The notes under the pieces: model-generated
Database searches by the model: none
Seen by the model: the letters and a program-made list of their open reading frames with translations, nothing else
What the model was told of the DNA's origin: nothing
Made by a program: the position numbers and the translations under genes
Assembly (NCBI GenBank): GCA_964427185.1
Contig: CAYRSN010000001.1
Span: 62,001 to 126,000, forward strand
Direction of reading: 5' to 3'
Length of the DNA stretch: 64,000 nt
Source of the DNA: Sulfurivirga sp964427185
GTDB lineage: Bacteria; Pseudomonadota; Gammaproteobacteria; Thiomicrospirales; Thiomicrospiraceae
In this document: positions 42,685-51,787 of the stretch, in pieces
How the letters are laid out: every line of letters begins with the position of its first letter
Position numbering within the stretch: the first letter of the stretch is position 1

Positions 42685-43719
42685 ATGGATGATATTCTCA
42701 GTCAAGATGAAGTCGATGCGCTCCTTCGCGGTTTGGACGATGGCGATGTAGAAGCTGAGAGTGATCAGCCGGAAGGCGAGCTGGCAATCAAGCCTTACGA
42801 CTTTTCCAATCAGGAACGCATTGTTCGCGGGCGTCTGCCCGCGCTGGATATTATCAATGAGCGCTTCACCCGTGGTTTTCAGCGCCAGTTTAATGAACTG
42901 ATCATGTCCACCATAGAGGTGGCTGCGGGTGAAATCAAAATCATCAAAATGATTGATTATCAGCGCAACCTGTTTTTTCCTACCAGTTTGAACCTGTATC
43001 GCCTGAACCCATTAAATACAGTCTCTTTGTTCACGCTGGATTCCAAATTGATTTTTACCGCCGTAGATATTTACTTCGGTGGCACAGGGCTGCTGCCTTT
43101 TAAAATCGAGGGGCGGGAGTACAGCCCGGTGGAAACCAGTATGATTCGCAGTATTCTGGATATCATCATCGAAAACATGCACAAGGCTTGGGCACCGGTG
43201 ATGGATTTGGAAATCGAGTACATGCACTCCGAGATGAACCCCAAGTTTGCCTCCATTACCGATCCGACCGATATGGTCGTCGTCAGCCCAGTGCATGTGC
43301 GTTTTGAAGGCGCAGAAGGGCGGCTGGACATTGTCATACCCTATGCGGCGCTGGAGCCGATCCGGGATAAGCTGGAAGAAGGCTTGCAAAACCTTCAGGG
43401 TGACAGTGATAACCGCTGGAGTCGCACGATACGGGATGAGGTGAAAAATATTCAGGTGCAGCTCAGCTCCACTTTGGCTGAACTGACCATGGATGTTCGC
43501 GACCTGATGCGCTTGAACGATGGCGACATTATTCCATTTGACATGCCGGATCAGGTCACACTGCTGGCGGAAGATGTCCCCATTGCCCGTGGTAAGCTGG
43601 GTGTCAACGAGCGGGATAAAAAAGCCATTAAAATTGAAGAAATTATTCACCATCCGGCCTATTCGGAGCCACCGATTACGCCAAACAATCCAATGAGAGG
43701 CAATGAAGACGATGAGTGA
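42685..43719 (+). CDS. fliM: FliM, motor switch protein
   Basis: Receives phospho-CheY and sets rotation direction. The 344-residue product has the CheY-binding N-terminal peptide ILSQDEVDALLRGLDDG, the middle CheC-like domain (FQRQFNELIMSTIEVAAGEI, YFGGTGLLPFKIEGREY) and a C-terminal SpoA domain. It overlaps fliN by a few bases. Confidence 0.96.
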   Translation: MDDILSQDEVDALLRGLDDGDVEAESDQPEGELAIKPYDFSNQERIVRGRLPALDIINERFTRGFQRQFNELIMSTIEVAAGEIKIIKMIDYQRNLFFPTSLNLYRLNPLNTVSLFTLDSKLIFTAVDIYFGGTGLLPFKIEGREYSPVETSMIRSILDIIIENMHKAWAPVMDLEIEYMHSEMNPKFASITDPTDMVVVSPVHVRFEGAEGRLDIVIPYAALEPIRDKLEEGLQNLQGDSDNRWSRTIRDEVKNIQVQLSSTLAELTMDVRDLMRLNDGDIIPFDMPDQVTLLAEDVPIARGKLGVNERDKKAIKIEEIIHHPAYSEPPITPNNPMRGNEDDE

Positions 43720-44188
43720 TGAAAAAAACGACAATAATGCTGAAGAGGAAGCGCTAGACTGGGGCGATGCACTGGCAGAGCAGGCGGCTGCCGAAGGCGG
43801 AGACGCCGAAGCGGATCCTTGGGTAGAAGCGCTTTCTGAGCAGGCAGAAGCCACCGAGCATGAAGACCTCAGCACCTCTGAAACAGAAAACCTGTTCGCT
43901 CACCTGCGCAATGATGATGGAGGCGAAAAGCTGGATTTGGATGTGCTGTTGGATATTCCGGTGACTGTATCACTGGAAATTGGACGTACCAAAGCCACTA
44001 TCCGTAACCTGCTTTCCTATACACAGGGCTCTGTGGTAGAGCTGGATCGTCTGGCCGGTGAGCCTTTGGATGTGCTGGTAAACGGCACATTGATCGCTCA
44101 TGGTGAAGTGGTGGTGATCAACGACAAGTTCGGGGTGCGTCTGACCGATGTTATCAGCCCGCAAGAGCGCATTAAAAAGCTTAAATAA
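43712..44188 (+). CDS. fliN: FliN, motor switch protein
   Basis: C-ring base protein. The SpoA domain fills the C-terminal half (LDVLLDIPVTVSLEIGRTKA, GTLIAHGEVVVINDKFGVRL). The acidic N-terminal half holds two similar units, DWGDALAEQAAAEGGDAEA and DPWVEALSEQAEATEHEDL, that look like a duplication of the FliN N-terminal motif. ATG 43712 is chosen because AGAGG is 11 bases upstream; ATG 43703 would have only two bases of spacing. Confidence 0.93.
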   Translation: MSDEKNDNNAEEEALDWGDALAEQAAAEGGDAEADPWVEALSEQAEATEHEDLSTSETENLFAHLRNDDGGEKLDLDVLLDIPVTVSLEIGRTKATIRNLLSYTQGSVVELDRLAGEPLDVLVNGTLIAHGEVVVINDKFGVRLTDVISPQERIKKLK

Positions 44189-44204
44189 GCCCGAAAACAT
44201 TGAG

Positions 44205-44669
44205 ATGAAGCACCTTTTGCACGAAAAAATTTTTTTTAAAAAAAGGGGGAGACCCCTTTTGCTTATGTGTTTACTGGGTTGTGTGGCACATGTACAGGCT
44301 GAAACCGAAGTGGGTAGCCAAGTGCTAAATGCGGGAGATTATGTGGGGCAGTTGGTGTTTTCGCTGGGCGTTGTGTTGGCGTTGATTTTTGCGGCGGCTT
44401 GGCTGTTAAAGCGTTTTACTCAGCTACCTGGTGGAAGGCAGCAGCATATTCAGATAATTTCTGCCATGGCGGTGGGGCGTCAGGAAAAGCTGTTGCTGGT
44501 GCAGGTGGGACAACAGCAGATGCTCATAGGGGTGACATCGGCGAAAATCACCTTGCTGCAAACGCTTGCAGAGCCTGTGGCAGTGGCTGATAATGAAGCC
44601 CATGAAGATGCTGGCATGCCTTTTTCCAAATGGTTTAATGATGCGCTTAAAAAAGCTCCCAAGCGCTAA
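44205..44669 (+). CDS. fliO: FliO, export-gate assembly protein
   Basis: Helps assemble the FliP ring. The 154-residue product has a possible signal or membrane helix (about 16-31), the main helix (LVFSLGVVLALIFAAAWLLK) and the FliO domain (ISAMAVGRQEKLLLVQVGQQ). The start is uncertain: ATG 44205 gives a basic N-terminal region made largely of a palindromic repeat, ATG 44264 would skip the repeat, and ATG 44148 lies inside fliN. The end overlaps fliP. Confidence 0.85.
   Translation: MKHLLHEKIFFKKRGRPLLLMCLLGCVAHVQAETEVGSQVLNAGDYVGQLVFSLGVVLALIFAAAWLLKRFTQLPGGRQQHIQIISAMAVGRQEKLLLVQVGQQQMLIGVTSAKITLLQTLAEPVAVADNEAHEDAGMPFSKWFNDALKKAPKR
44222..44262 (+). repeat. Dispersed palindromic repeat, copy at the start of fliO
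   Basis: A 41-base stretch with the runs T8, A7 and G5, which folds as AAAAGGGG-GAGA-CCCCTTTT, a perfect eight-pair stem. It matches 16456-16496 in legC over both flanks and the G5AGACC core. It lies 34 bases after fliN, within or just before fliO coding. Confidence 0.6.
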
Positions 44670-45447
44670 GTCTCTCTTCCCTTTTCTGGGAGTGGGTGTA
44701 CTCTTTACCATGCCTGTTTTGTTGTTGCTGAGTTGGTCTGAGTCGGCTCAGGCGGCAGCAGGTATTCCTGCTTTTACGGTGACGGTGAATGATGAGGGCA
44801 ATCAGGACTATACCCTGACGATCCAGATTCTGTTGCTGATGGCAGGGCTGACCCTATTGCCGGCGGCTCTGATCGCCATGACCTCTTTTATGCGTATTGT
44901 GATTGTGTTTGCGCTGTTGCGCCAGGCGCTGGGAACGATGAATACGCCTTCTAATCAGGTGCTGATTGGTCTGGCACTGTTTTTGACACTGTTTATTATG
45001 AGCCCGGTGCTGGATCGTATCTATAAGGATGCGTTACTGCCTTATATGAATGAACAGGTGACCTTTCAACAGGCGGTGGAGGCTGCGGCTAAGCCTTTGC
45101 ATCAGTTTATGATTCAGCAAACGCGGGAGGAAGACTTGGGGATGTTTGCTGAGATGGCGAACATTACGCTGGAGCAGCCGGAGACGGTGCCTTTTAAGGT
45201 GTTGCTCCCTGCTTTTATGACATCAGAGCTGAAAACAGCGTTTCAAATTGGATTTTTGATTTTTATTCCGTTTTTGATTATTGACCTGGTGATTGCCAGC
45301 CTGTTGATGTCCATGGGGATGATGATGCTCTCTCCTATGATTATTTCTCTGCCGTTTAAACTCATGCTGTTTGTGCTGGTGGATGGCTGGGTGCTGGTGA
45401 TGGGCACACTGGTGAATAGTTTTATTGTTTCAGGCAGTGGAGTGTAG
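44641..45447 (+). CDS. fliP: FliP, flagellar export-gate protein
   Basis: Core of the export gate. The 268-residue product has a long signal peptide (ending SWSESAQAAAG) and four membrane helices with the signature ALIAMTSFMRIVIVFALLRQ, ELKTAFQIGFLIFIPFLIID and ALPFKLMLF-like LPFKLMLFVLVDGW. Several starts are possible; ATG 44641 gives a basic n-region (MRLKKLPSAK), ATG 44638 is next to it. It overlaps fliO by 29 bases. Confidence 0.93.
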   Translation: MRLKKLPSAKSLFPFLGVGVLFTMPVLLLLSWSESAQAAAGIPAFTVTVNDEGNQDYTLTIQILLLMAGLTLLPAALIAMTSFMRIVIVFALLRQALGTMNTPSNQVLIGLALFLTLFIMSPVLDRIYKDALLPYMNEQVTFQQAVEAAAKPLHQFMIQQTREEDLGMFAEMANITLEQPETVPFKVLLPAFMTSELKTAFQIGFLIFIPFLIIDLVIASLLMSMGMMMLSPMIISLPFKLMLFVLVDGWVLVMGTLVNSFIVSGSGV

Positions 45448-45450
45448 GGA

Positions 45451-45729
45451 ATGGAAGAAACACTGGTGCTGGAAATTGGGCAGAAGATGATGGAGGTGAT
45501 TGTCTTATTGTCGGCGCCTTTGTTGATTCCTGCGCTGATTGTCGGGCTGGTGGTGGGGATGTTTCAGGCGGCCACGCAGATAAACGAAATGACCTTGAGC
45601 TTTATTCCCAAGCTGGCGATTGTGGCGATTTCAGCAGTGGTGTTTGGCCCCTGGATGTTGGATGTATGGGAAAGCTTTACCCGTGAGCTGTTTCAGAATA
45701 TTCCAGTTTTGATTGGCTTGGCGAACTGA
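45451..45729 (+). CDS. fliQ: FliQ, flagellar export-gate protein
   Basis: Small gate subunit of 92 residues with two membrane helices (VIVLLSAPLLIPALIVGLVV, IVAISAVVFGPWMLDVWESF) and the conserved FQAATQINEMTLSFIPKL. It lies three bases after fliP and four bases before the chosen start of fliR. Confidence 0.96.
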   Translation: MEETLVLEIGQKMMEVIVLLSAPLLIPALIVGLVVGMFQAATQINEMTLSFIPKLAIVAISAVVFGPWMLDVWESFTRELFQNIPVLIGLAN

Positions 45730-45733
45730 GCTT

Positions 45734-46513
45734 GTGGTTTTATCCTATCAGACGTTTTTAGAGTATCTGGGACTTTATTTCTGGGCTTTTGTGCGCTTGG
45801 GAGCCATGATGGCGATGGTGCCGCTGTTTTCTATGGCGGCTATTCCCACTCGGATTCGTTTGATTCTGGCTGTGATGATTACTGTGGCGGTGGCACCACA
45901 GCTGAGCCTGCCACCGCCGATTGATCCTTTTACCGGTGCCGGGCTGGTGGTGATGCTGCAGCAGATTGGCATCGGGCTGGCAATGGGTTTGGTGTTTCTG
46001 ATCATTTTTCAGGCTTTTGTACTGGGGGGCTATTTTGTCTCCATGGGCATGGGGTTGGCCTTTGCGACTATGGCGGATCCTGTAAATGGCACGAATACGC
46101 CTGTTGTGAGTCAGATTTTTACGGTTTTGGTCACGCTGCTTTTTTTGGCTTTAAACGGCCACCTGCTGATGATACAGGTGCTGGTGGATAGCTTTTCCTA
46201 TTTACCGGTAGGGTTTGATATGCTGTCGCGGGACAGTATCTGGCAGTTGATTAAATTCGGTGCTTATATTTTTTCTGCCGGTGTATTGATGGCGCTGCCG
46301 GTGGTGACCAGCTTGCTACTGGTGAACTTTGCATTTGGCATTATGTCCTGTGCGGCACCGGCGATGAATATTTTTGCGGTGGGGTTCCCCATTACCTTGC
46401 TCACAGGTCTTGTGCTGCTTTCTTTTATCGCCCCCTTTTTGCTGGAGCATCTGCGAACGTTGATTCATCACGGGGTAGAATTGATTCAATCTTTTCAGCT
46501 GAGTAAACCCTGA
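45734..46513 (+). CDS. fliR: FliR, flagellar export-gate protein
   Basis: Gate subunit with about six membrane helices. Conserved parts include LYFWAFVRLGAMMAMVPLFS and AIPTRIRLILAVMITVAVAP. GTG 45734 puts 13 residues before LYFW, close to the 14 of the E. coli protein; TTG 45713 would add seven residues and overlap fliQ. The stop overlaps the flhB start by one base. Confidence 0.93.
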   Translation: MVLSYQTFLEYLGLYFWAFVRLGAMMAMVPLFSMAAIPTRIRLILAVMITVAVAPQLSLPPPIDPFTGAGLVVMLQQIGIGLAMGLVFLIIFQAFVLGGYFVSMGMGLAFATMADPVNGTNTPVVSQIFTVLVTLLFLALNGHLLMIQVLVDSFSYLPVGFDMLSRDSIWQLIKFGAYIFSAGVLMALPVVTSLLLVNFAFGIMSCAAPAMNIFAVGFPITLLTGLVLLSFIAPFLLEHLRTLIHHGVELIQSFQLSKP

Positions 46514-47646
46514 TGGCAGAAAACGCTGACGGCCAGGAAAAAAGCGAACAGCCCACGGAAAAACGCCTGCGTGAGGCACGGGAAAAGGGGCAGGTGCCAC
46601 GCTCTAAGGAGTTGGCAACAGTCTTTATGATGCTGGTGGCCGGGTTTTACTTTTATCTACTGGGGCCGGAGGTGATCAAATCCTTTGAAGCGCTTTTGTA
46701 TAAAGGGCTGTATTTTGATCATCAGCATGCCACAGATATTAACAAGGCTTTTAATCTGATGCTGGGGCTGCTGGTGCAGGGGTGGCATATTATGTGGCCG
46801 TTTCTGCTGATTATGACAGTAATTGCCATTGTGTCGTCTATTCTTGTGGGCGGGTGGAATTTTGCGCCTAAAGCACTGCAGCCGAAGTTTTCCAAGCTGA
46901 ACCCGATTACGGGGTTTATCAAGCTGTTTTCCATGCGAAACTTCCTGGAGCTGATTAAGGCTATTTTGAAAGTGGCCTTAATCGGTGGGGTGGCGGTGCT
47001 GGTGATTGTGCAGCTGGAAGGGCAGATCATGCACCTGAGCAAAATGAACACCTTGGCGGCATTGGCCGGGGCAGGGGAGATTATCGTCTGGGCGTTTATT
47101 TTGATCAGTTTATCGCTGATTGTCATTGCATTGATCGATGTGCCTTTTCAGTTGTGGGAGCACACCCGGCAGATGATGATGACCAAACAGGAAGTAAAAG
47201 AGGAACATAAGCAGCAGGAAGGTGATCCTCAGGTCAAAGGGCGGATCCGCCAGCTGCAGCGGGAAATGGCGCAGAGACGTATGCTGCAGAAAGTGCCAGA
47301 GGCAGATGTGGTGATCACCAACCCGACACATTTTGCCGTAGCCTTGAAATATGACCCGAATACCATGCGTGAGCCGGTGGTGATTGCAATGGGGGCGGAT
47401 CTGATCGCTTCTCAGATTCGTACACTGGCTAAAAAGCACCAGGTGCCTGTGGTGGAGGCGCCGATGCTGGCACGCGCCTTATACTATAATGCCCAGGAAG
47501 GTGCGCCTATTCCATGGCAGCTGTTTCGTGCAGTGGCTGCCGTATTGGCGTATGTGTATCAGTTGCGAGAGGGGGGGCATGTTCAGCCGCCTGATTTTGA
47601 CCAGTTGCCAGTCCCGAAGGAAATGGCCGAGCCGGATAAAACGTAG
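46513..47646 (+). CDS. flhB: FlhB, export specificity switch protein
   Basis: Switches export from rod/hook to filament substrates. The 377-residue product starts with EKSEQPTEKRLREAREKGQV, has four membrane helices, and a cytoplasmic domain with the self-cleavage site NPTH (cleavage after N270). All key residues are present. It is coupled to fliR by TGATG. Confidence 0.96.
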   Translation: MAENADGQEKSEQPTEKRLREAREKGQVPRSKELATVFMMLVAGFYFYLLGPEVIKSFEALLYKGLYFDHQHATDINKAFNLMLGLLVQGWHIMWPFLLIMTVIAIVSSILVGGWNFAPKALQPKFSKLNPITGFIKLFSMRNFLELIKAILKVALIGGVAVLVIVQLEGQIMHLSKMNTLAALAGAGEIIVWAFILISLSLIVIALIDVPFQLWEHTRQMMMTKQEVKEEHKQQEGDPQVKGRIRQLQREMAQRRMLQKVPEADVVITNPTHFAVALKYDPNTMREPVVIAMGADLIASQIRTLAKKHQVPVVEAPMLARALYYNAQEGAPIPWQLFRAVAAVLAYVYQLREGGHVQPPDFDQLPVPKEMAEPDKT

Positions 47647-47648
47647 GT

Positions 47649-49757
47649 ATGTCCATCCAAGCCTTATGGAGCAAAATCAAAACGCATTTGAGCACGGGGC
47701 TGGGGGTTCCAATCGCCATTTTGGCGCTGCTGGGGCTGATCACAATTCCGCTGCCGCCTTTTCTGCTGGATGTTTTTTTCACGTTTAATATCGCCCTTTC
47801 TCTGGTGGTGCTGGTTGTCACCCTTTATGTGAAAAAGCCGCTTGAGTTCGCAGTTTTCCCGACCATTATTCTGATTACCACCTTATTCCGACTTTCGTTA
47901 AATATCGCTTCAACGCGGGTGATTTTGCTGGAAGGGCATCAGGGGCCGGATGCGGCCGGTAAAGTGATTGAAGCGTTTGGAGAGTTTGTTATCGGTGGTA
48001 ACTATGCTGTAGGGCTGGTGGTTTTCGCGATTCTGGTAGTGATCAACTTTGTAGTGATTACCAAAGGCGCGACCCGGGTGGCGGAAGTGAGTGCGCGTTT
48101 TACCTTGGACTCTCTGCCCGGCAAGCAGATGGCCATTGATGCAGATCTGAATGCAGGGCTGATCACACAGGAAGAGGCACAGCAGCGCCGGCGTGAAATC
48201 GCTATGGAAGCGGACTTTTACGGCAATATGGACGGTGCCAGTAAGTTTGTTCGGGGCGATGCCATTGCGGGCATTATTATTCTGTTTATCAATGTGATCG
48301 GTGGCCTGATGATCGGGATGATGCAGCATGATCTGCCCTTTTCTCAGGCTGTAGAAACCTATACCCTGTTAACCATCGGGGATGGTTTGGTGGCACAAAT
48401 TCCCGCTATTCTGCTTTCTACGGCGACTGCTATTATCGTTACACGTGTGAATTCCGACAGTGACGATATGGCCAAACAGATGCAGCTGCAGCTGTTTGCA
48501 AGCCCCAAGGTGTTGGGAGTGACAGCAGGCATTATGGGCATTATGGGGGTGATTCCGGGCATGCCTCATTTTGCTTTTCTATCCCTGGCAGGGTTGATCG
48601 CACTATTAGCCTGGTTTGTGCATAAAAAGGCGCAAACCAGTGTTGCAGAAGCACCTGTAGAGGCACAGCTGGAAGAGGAAGTGGAGCCTGCCAGTGCCGA
48701 TGTGGGGTGGGATGATGTCGGCCAGGTGGATCCTTTGGGGCTGGAAGTGGGCTATCGTTTAATCCCTTTGGTGGATAAGGATCAGGGCGGTGAGTTGCTG
48801 GACCGTATTAAAGGGGTGCGTCGTAAGCTTTCACAGGAGCTTGGGTTTTTGATTCCGCCGGTGCATATTCGTGATAATCTGGATTTGAAGCCGACACAGT
48901 ACCGTATTCTGGTGATGGGGGTCAGTGCCGGGGAGGGTGAGGTGTATCCGGATCGGGAGCTGGCTATCAATCCAGGCCAAGTATATGGCGAAATTCAGGG
49001 GATTCCCACTAAAGATCCAACTTTCGGGCTGGATGCGTTGTGGATTGATGCATCAGAACATGACAATGCCCAGGCGATGGGGTATACCGTGGTGGATGTC
49101 AGCACGGTGATTGCCACACATTTGAGCCAGATTGTGCAGGAGTATGCCTGGCAGCTGCTGGGGCCTGATGAGGTGCAGACGCTGCTGGAACGCGTCAAGC
49201 AGCATTCCCCCAAGTTGGTGGAAGAGCTGATTCCAGAGAAAATACCTTTGGCAACGGTGGTGAAGGTATTGCAGAACCTGTTGCGTGAAAAAGTGCCCAT
49301 CCGGGATATGCGCACGATTTTGCAGGCGCTGAATGAATGGGCAGAGAAGACTAAAGATGCAGATGAGCTGACCATGCATGTGCGCACAGCCTTGGGGCGT
49401 GCCATTATTGAAGAGCTGGTGGGGCCTCATGATCCGGTTCAGGTGATTACACTGGATCCTTCTTTGGAACAGCTGCTATTGCAGGCGGCTCAGAACTCTC
49501 CGGCTGGTCAGCTGGTGATTGACCCAGGGCTGGCGGAGCGTCTTTATACGGTTTTGTCTGAGCAGGCACAGAAACTGGAAGCGCAGGGCAAGCCGGCGAT
49601 TTTACTGGTGGCGCCTCAGATTCGATCCGTTTTAGCGCGCTTGCTGCGTTACAGCCTGCCGAGCCTGCATGTATTGGCCTATACTGAAGTGCCGGAAAAC
49701 AGGCAGATTGAAGTGGTGGCCTCCGTGGGACAGCCGCAGGAGCAGGATGGCGCATGA
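47649..49757 (+). CDS. flhA: FlhA, flagellar export-gate protein
   Basis: Largest export-gate protein. The 702-residue product has eight membrane helices in the first 320 residues, the FHIPEP-family stretch (ITKGATRVAEVSARFTLDSL, PGKQMAIDADLNAGLI), and the cytoplasmic ring domain (about 350-690). It starts two bases after the flhB stop and overlaps flhF by four bases. Confidence 0.97.
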   Translation: MSIQALWSKIKTHLSTGLGVPIAILALLGLITIPLPPFLLDVFFTFNIALSLVVLVVTLYVKKPLEFAVFPTIILITTLFRLSLNIASTRVILLEGHQGPDAAGKVIEAFGEFVIGGNYAVGLVVFAILVVINFVVITKGATRVAEVSARFTLDSLPGKQMAIDADLNAGLITQEEAQQRRREIAMEADFYGNMDGASKFVRGDAIAGIIILFINVIGGLMIGMMQHDLPFSQAVETYTLLTIGDGLVAQIPAILLSTATAIIVTRVNSDSDDMAKQMQLQLFASPKVLGVTAGIMGIMGVIPGMPHFAFLSLAGLIALLAWFVHKKAQTSVAEAPVEAQLEEEVEPASADVGWDDVGQVDPLGLEVGYRLIPLVDKDQGGELLDRIKGVRRKLSQELGFLIPPVHIRDNLDLKPTQYRILVMGVSAGEGEVYPDRELAINPGQVYGEIQGIPTKDPTFGLDALWIDASEHDNAQAMGYTVVDVSTVIATHLSQIVQEYAWQLLGPDEVQTLLERVKQHSPKLVEELIPEKIPLATVVKVLQNLLREKVPIRDMRTILQALNEWAEKTKDADELTMHVRTALGRAIIEELVGPHDPVQVITLDPSLEQLLLQAAQNSPAGQLVIDPGLAERLYTVLSEQAQKLEAQGKPAILLVAPQIRSVLARLLRYSLPSLHVLAYTEVPENRQIEVVASVGQPQEQDGA

Positions 49758-50887
49758 AGATTAAACGCTTTCAGGGAAAGACCTTAAGAGCTGCTCTTTC
49801 GAAGGTGCGCGCAGAGCTGGGTGAGGATGCGGTGATTCTCTCCACGCAAACCGTTGCAGAAGGGGTTGAGGTGGTGGCAGCCATGGATGAAAGTGCTGAT
49901 GAGCCACGGGCACCGCAACCGATAACGCCACAGGTGCAGCAGCCCGCTCCCCAGCTGGAAGAGATGGTGCAGGAGTTGGCTCAGATGCGCCAGTTGTTGG
50001 AACAGCAGCTGGCAGGGCTGACGTGGGGGCAGACAACTCGGCAAACACCAGAAACGGCGCGGCTGCTGAAAAAAATGCTTTCTTTGGGGCTGGGGTGGGA
50101 GTTGGCGCAGAGTTTGCTTGATTCCTATGCGCAGCTGATCGCGCAACAGGGTGAGCAGGCATGGTCGGGTATTCTGAATGCGTTAAGCGAAGGAATTTCC
50201 GTTGTACAGCATGACCTGTTGCGTCAAGGCGGCATTGTGGCGCTGGTGGGGCCGACAGGTGTAGGGAAAACCACCACAATCGCCAAGCTGGTGGGGCGTT
50301 TTGTCATGCGTCATGGTGCCGGGCAGGTAGCGCTGATTACTACGGACTGTTATAAAATAGGTGCCCAAGCACAGTTACAGACATTCGGGGATCTATTAGG
50401 AGTGCCCATCTATGTGGCGCAGTCGCGAGAAGAGCTGGAAACGCTATTGATCAGCCTGAAAGACAGGAAACTTATTTTGATTGATACAGCCGGCATGAGC
50501 CAGAAAGACCTTAGAATTACGCAGCAGCTGACTGCGGGATACAGCGGTTTGGTGCCAATTAAAAACTATTTGGTTTTATCTGCGGCGACGCCTTTGAGTG
50601 TCATGCGGGAAGTGTATCAGGCTTTCTCCCAGATGCGCCTGCATGGACTGATTTTGACCAAGCTGGATGAGGCGGTGCAACTGGGAGCGGCGCTGACACT
50701 GCTTTATGAAACGAAGTTGCCACTGGCGTATCTTTCCGAAGGGCAGCGTGTACCGGAAGATATTCAGGCTGTGAACAAGGATGCTTTATTGGATCAGGCC
50801 ATCGTATTGGGTCAACAGGGTTCGGATGAGCGTGCGGAAAAGGCTTTGCGTTTAGGGGTAGGAGAGGAGTTTTTCAATGCACAATGA
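49754..50887 (+). CDS. flhF: FlhF, polar flagellar GTPase
   Basis: SRP-like GTPase that places the flagellum at the pole. The 377-residue product has a basic N-terminal start (MKIKRFQGKTLRAALSKVRA), a Gln/Pro-rich linker and the NG domain with G1 GPTGVGKTTTIAKL, TTDCYKIGAQAQL, DTAGMSQKD and TKLDEA. It overlaps flhA by four and flhG by 11 bases. Its presence supports a polar flagellum. Confidence 0.95.
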   Translation: MKIKRFQGKTLRAALSKVRAELGEDAVILSTQTVAEGVEVVAAMDESADEPRAPQPITPQVQQPAPQLEEMVQELAQMRQLLEQQLAGLTWGQTTRQTPETARLLKKMLSLGLGWELAQSLLDSYAQLIAQQGEQAWSGILNALSEGISVVQHDLLRQGGIVALVGPTGVGKTTTIAKLVGRFVMRHGAGQVALITTDCYKIGAQAQLQTFGDLLGVPIYVAQSREELETLLISLKDRKLILIDTAGMSQKDLRITQQLTAGYSGLVPIKNYLVLSAATPLSVMREVYQAFSQMRLHGLILTKLDEAVQLGAALTLLYETKLPLAYLSEGQRVPEDIQAVNKDALLDQAIVLGQQGSDERAEKALRLGVGEEFFNAQ

Positions 50888-51776
50888 TCAGGCCGCCGGA
50901 TTACGTGCCCTGCAGCAGCAAAAGGCGCAAGCTAACCCCTCTTCTGTAGATGACCCCGTTACTGTGCCGAAAGGGCACCCAGTGCGTGTGCTGGCGGTCA
51001 CCAGCGGTAAAGGCGGTGTAGGTAAAACCAACGTGTCCGTCAATTTAGGGGTGGCCTTGAGCCAGATGGGGCAGCGCGTATTGCTGATGGATGCAGACAT
51101 GGGGCTGGCCAATGTAGATATTATGCTGGGGCTGACTCCCAAATATAACCTCTCCCATGTGCTGGATGGTGAAAAAAGCCTGAAGGAGGTGCTGGTTCCT
51201 GGGCCTGCGGGGATGAAAATCATTCCTGCCGCCAGCGGTATCAAACGCATGGCAGAGCTCTCTCCTTTGGAAAACGCAGGTATTGTGCATGCGTTTGCGG
51301 AGCTGGCAGATGAGCTGGATGTGCTGATTGTGGACACTGCCGCGGGTATTGCCAGCAGTGTGGCAACTTTTTGCCAGGCGGCACAGGAAGTGGTTGTGGT
51401 CGTGTGTGATGAGCCTGCTTCTTTGACGGATGCCTATGCTCTTATCAAGGTTTTGAATCGAGATTATCACTTGACCAACTTCAGAGTTCTTTCTAATATG
51501 GCGCAGGATGAGCGTCATGGTCGCAAGCTTTTTCTGAAGCTTGCAACAGTCACAGAAAAATTTTTGAATATTCAGATAACGTACCTGGGGACAATTCCTT
51601 ACGATCCACAGCTTAAGCAGGCTGTGCAAAAACAGGTGCCAGTGACGCTTTATCAGCCCAGTGCGGCTTCTGCCCTGGCATTTAAAAATATTGCCGGACA
51701 AGTAGTGCAATGGCCCGTACCGCAGGGTGCCAGTGGTTATATTCAGTTTTTTGTAGAGAATTTATTTCAGGGATGA
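50877..51776 (+). CDS. flhG: FlhG/FleN, flagellar-number ATPase
   Basis: MinD-type ATPase that limits flagellar number and, in Pseudomonas and Vibrio, restrains FleQ/FlrA. The 299-residue product carries the N-terminal DQAAGLRALQ motif used to activate FlhF, the deviant Walker A SGKGGVGKTNVSVNLGVAL, DADMGLANVDIMLG and IVDTAAG. A C-terminal amphipathic helix (SGYIQFFVENLFQG) fits membrane binding. Confidence 0.95.
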   Translation: MHNDQAAGLRALQQQKAQANPSSVDDPVTVPKGHPVRVLAVTSGKGGVGKTNVSVNLGVALSQMGQRVLLMDADMGLANVDIMLGLTPKYNLSHVLDGEKSLKEVLVPGPAGMKIIPAASGIKRMAELSPLENAGIVHAFAELADELDVLIVDTAAGIASSVATFCQAAQEVVVVVCDEPASLTDAYALIKVLNRDYHLTNFRVLSNMAQDERHGRKLFLKLATVTEKFLNIQITYLGTIPYDPQLKQAVQKQVPVTLYQPSAASALAFKNIAGQVVQWPVPQGASGYIQFFVENLFQG

Positions 51777-51787
51777 TGGGATACCAC

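Noticed and set aside
43012..43875. Open frame of 287 codons on the minus strand across fliM and fliN
   Set aside because: It lies fully opposite two clearly conserved genes, has no ribosome site or family motif, and is typical of GC-biased antisense frames.
49761..50279. Open frame of 172 codons on the minus strand across flhF
   Set aside because: The product is Pro/Ala-rich without domains and mirrors the Gln/Pro linker of flhF.
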